DNA from: DASPXY01 sp038227745
GTDB lineage: Bacteria; Planctomycetota; Planctomycetia; Gemmatales; Gemmataceae
Reading direction: 5' to 3'
Assembly: GCA_038227745.1 (NCBI GenBank)
Contig: JBBRPS010000508.1
Coordinates: forward strand, 1 to 7,514
Length of the DNA stretch: 7,514 nt
Part shown: one piece after another, positions 6,118 through 7,514 of the stretch
Layout: the number at the start of each line of letters is the position of its first letter
How positions within the stretch are numbered: the first letter of the stretch is position 1
Position numbers and translations under genes: made by a program
Notes under the pieces: model-generated
What the model saw: the letters and a program-made list of their open reading frames with translations, nothing else
What the model was told of the DNA's origin: nothing
The model's database searches: none

Positions 6118-6864
6118 CGGGCGGCGCCTGCCCAGGAGGCCGAGGGCATCGCTGAAGACGGTGCGGTGCGCCTCGGCCGCCGCCAGCTCGCGCAGGGCCT
6201 GGCACGCGACCTCGGCCTGGTCCGACGACAGCGCGCCCGCGATCCGCTGCAGCCGGCTGCCCAGCGACGGCGGCGAGTGCTCCGCCTCGTGGAGTTGGTA
6301 GGCCAGCCCTTCCCAGGCCGCCGCGGGGTAGGAGTAATAGTACCGCCGCGGCGTGTAGATGGCGTAAAAGTAGAAGACGAGGTCTGTCAGACGGTAGGGT
6401 TGAGCGACGAGGTGCGCCGCCGCGGGCCGCTCCCACCGTGCCGAGCGGTAGCGCAGGTCGAGCGCCAGCACCTGCGGCCAGTAAGTTTCGACGTGGCGGG
6501 GGGCCATCCGGCTCAGTTCGACGATGCACCACAGGTACAGCTCGTCGTAGGAGTGCTCGTCGAGGGCGGCGAACTCATCGAGCAGGACGCACAGGGTCTG
6601 TTCGAGTTCGTCGCACTGGAGGCGCTTGAGGGTTTCGATCAGGTAGAAGAACGGGCCGGCGTCCTGCAGGCGCATCTCCGGTCCGCCGCCGGCGCTGGCG
6701 TCGGCGATGGGCCGCGCCAGTTGCAAGAAGCGGTCGATCAGGACGGGCCGCAGCAGGTCGAGGTCGTCGGGCAGCGGCGCGTTGACCGCGGCGTGGCGGT
6801 TGACCTGCGGGCGCAGGTCGCCGTGCTGGGCCTCGTGGATCGACCGCCGTAAGTCGTCGCTCAT
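6106..6864 (-). CDS. Conserved-looking helical protein of unknown function
   Basis: I do not recognise a family for this 252-residue protein. It has no signal peptide or membrane segment and appears almost wholly alpha-helical. Residues 35-135 hold several helices of 15-20 residues (VLIDRFLQLARPIAD, FFYLIETLKRLQ, ELEQTLCVLLDEFAALDE, YDELYLWCIVELSRMAP) that look like a helical-repeat (HEAT- or TPR-like) solenoid. Residues 162-179 are strikingly aromatic (LVFYFYAIYTPRRYYYSY), followed by a last helical part and a basic C-terminus (RRRPPSR). It starts at ATG 6864 without a clear Shine-Dalgarno site, though GGGG lies about six bases upstream; a candidate promoter lies 50-77 bases upstream. It is convergent with the response regulator and 116 bases downstream of the sugar kinase on the same strand. 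Codon use and the even pattern of helices support a real gene. Confidence 0.75.
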   Translation of the reverse strand: MSDDLRRSIHEAQHGDLRPQVNRHAAVNAPLPDDLDLLRPVLIDRFLQLARPIADASAGGGPEMRLQDAGPFFYLIETLKRLQCDELEQTLCVLLDEFAALDEHSYDELYLWCIVELSRMAPRHVETYWPQVLALDLRYRSARWERPAAAHLVAQPYRLTDLVFYFYAIYTPRRYYYSYPAAAWEGLAYQLHEAEHSPPSLGSRLQRIAGALSSDQAEVACQALRELAAAEAHRTVFSDALGLLGRRRPPSR

Positions 6865-6912
6865 GGCAACCCCACAGGTCCGGGCGGGCCATCCGCAGCC
6901 TTACCGCGTTCC

Positions 6913-6941
6913 ACCATAACAGGCGCCCCCGCCCCTCACAA
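6913..6941 (-). promoter_or_regulatory. Candidate promoter of the helical-protein gene
   Basis: Reading the minus strand, TTGTGA (complement of 6936-6941) is followed by exactly 17 bases and TATGGT (complement of 6913-6918). The spacing is ideal and each box matches the sigma-70 consensus at four of six positions. It lies between the kinase stop and the ATG at 6864, giving a leader of about 40 bases, so the helical-protein gene may be transcribed independently of the kinase. Confidence 0.4.
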
Positions 6942-6980
6942 GCGCCTCGGCGGTTTGCAGCACCTTGCCCTCACGAAGGC

Positions 6981-7514
6981 TCAAGCCGGGGCGCCCCCAT
7001 ACCGGATGCGCCGCGCCGCCTCGGCCAGGTCGGCGCACACGCCCGTCCCCACCGCCGTCAACAGGCCCGCGCCGTACGCCGCCTCCTCGCGGTGCGCCGG
7101 CACCTGCAGCGACAACTCGAACTGGTCTGCCACCGCCCGCGCCAGCACCGCGTTCTCGCGCAGACCGTTCCCGGCGCCAACGAGCTGCCGGCAGGGTGCG
7201 CCCCGGTGACGCAGGATCTGATCGTAGCCGTCTCGGAAGGCCCGGGCCATGCCCTCCAGCAGTGCCCTCGTCACGTGGGCCGGCGTGAAGTTCTCCGCGG
7301 AAACGCCGTGGAAGCTGGCCCGCAACTCCGGCTCGGCGCGCGTGCCCGTGAAGAAGGGGTCGCAGCGCAGGCCGTCCGCCCCGCGCGGCACCGCGCCAGC
7401 CAGACAGTTCATCGCCTGATAGAGCCTGGTATCCGGCGCCTGGCCGAGCAACTGCGCGCCCACCTGGCGGAAGAACCCTTCCAGGGCGGCATAGGTGCGG
7501 CCGCCGACCAGCCC
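6981..7514 (-). CDS. FGGY-family carbohydrate kinase, sedoheptulokinase-like, C-terminal part
   Basis: The last 177 residues of a sugar kinase; the frame runs open through the window edge, so the N-terminal half is missing here. A GTG at 7463 is internal, because the coding sequence continues upstream as GLVGGRTYAALEGFFRQ. The segment is the C-terminal actin-like ATP-binding domain of FGGY kinases. It shows DPFFTGTRAEPELRASFHG (fragment residues 52-70), then the helix HVTRALLEGMARAF (80-93), the nucleotide-binding glycine motif VGAGNGLREN (112-121), and EEAAYGAGLL (143-152) near the end. The order and the HVTRAL segment match sedoheptulokinase better than glycerol kinase, so the likely reaction is ATP-dependent phosphorylation of sedoheptulose to its 7-phosphate, feeding the pentose phosphate pathway. 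A xylulokinase-like role cannot be excluded without the substrate-binding half. It acts in the cytoplasm. Confidence 0.88.
   Translation of the reverse strand, partial: GLVGGRTYAALEGFFRQVGAQLLGQAPDTRLYQAMNCLAGAVPRGADGLRCDPFFTGTRAEPELRASFHGVSAENFTPAHVTRALLEGMARAFRDGYDQILRHRGAPCRQLVGAGNGLRENAVLARAVADQFELSLQVPAHREEAAYGAGLLTAVGTGVCADLAEAARRIRYGGAPA

Noticed and set aside
6166..6852. Plus-strand frame of 228 residues opposite the helical-protein gene
   Set aside because: Antisense shadow: rich in G, R, V and Q with no ribosome-binding site, while the minus-strand frame has well-formed helices and a plausible promoter.
6981..7463. GTG at 7463 as the true start of the sugar kinase
   Set aside because: The frame continues upstream to the window edge with family-like sequence (GGRTYAALEGFFRQ), and a 160-residue product would lack the entire N-terminal substrate-binding domain.
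1..7514. Mobile elements, CRISPR arrays, tRNA or rRNA genes
   Set aside because: I saw no transposase or integrase motifs, no regularly spaced direct repeats, and no cloverleaf or ribosomal RNA sequence. The only repeats are the REP-like hairpins.

Overview
The window is very GC-rich DNA with codon use strongly biased to G/C third positions, from a free-living bacterium with a large regulatory repertoire. I lean towards a planctomycete of the Gemmata type. The reasons are the dispersed hairpin repeat carrying 'CTTTGGAGTGCGGCG' (when read as protein it gives the spurious 'LECG...RRF' peptides I associate with such genomes), the multi-PAS soluble sensor kinase, and a poorly conserved helical protein. 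This placement is inference, not proof.

Layout. Positions 1-897 are mostly non-coding. They hold a possible 39-residue small protein (137-256) with its own -10 box and Shine-Dalgarno site, a strong GC hairpin (318-349), a good sigma-70-like promoter (415-442) with no obvious protein-coding gene behind it, and a cluster of three REP-like hairpin units (676-833), one of which ends in a T-rich tract like an intrinsic terminator. A further palindrome (854-877) lies just before the first large gene. Positions 898-2451 encode an APC-superfamily amino acid permease. After a 225-base leader region come a soluble PAS-PAS-GAF-PAS-PAS histidine kinase (2677-5589) and, overlapping it by four bases, a single-domain response regulator with a coiled-coil tail (5586-6080).

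The right end is on the minus strand and converges on the response regulator. It carries an unrecognised 252-residue helical protein (6106-6864) with a plausible promoter of its own, and the C-terminal part of an FGGY carbohydrate kinase resembling sedoheptulokinase (6981 to the window edge).

How they work together. The kinase and response regulator form a translationally coupled two-component pair. The regulator has no DNA-binding or enzymatic output domain, so it probably acts by protein contact or as a phosphorelay intermediate. The permease lies upstream on the same strand but is separated by a gap with its own promoter-like element, so a functional link is possible but not shown. I see no mobile element, CRISPR array, tRNA or rRNA. 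The most unusual parts are the non-coding left end (repeat hairpins plus an orphan promoter) and the arginine-rich upstream ORF that overlaps the kinase start.
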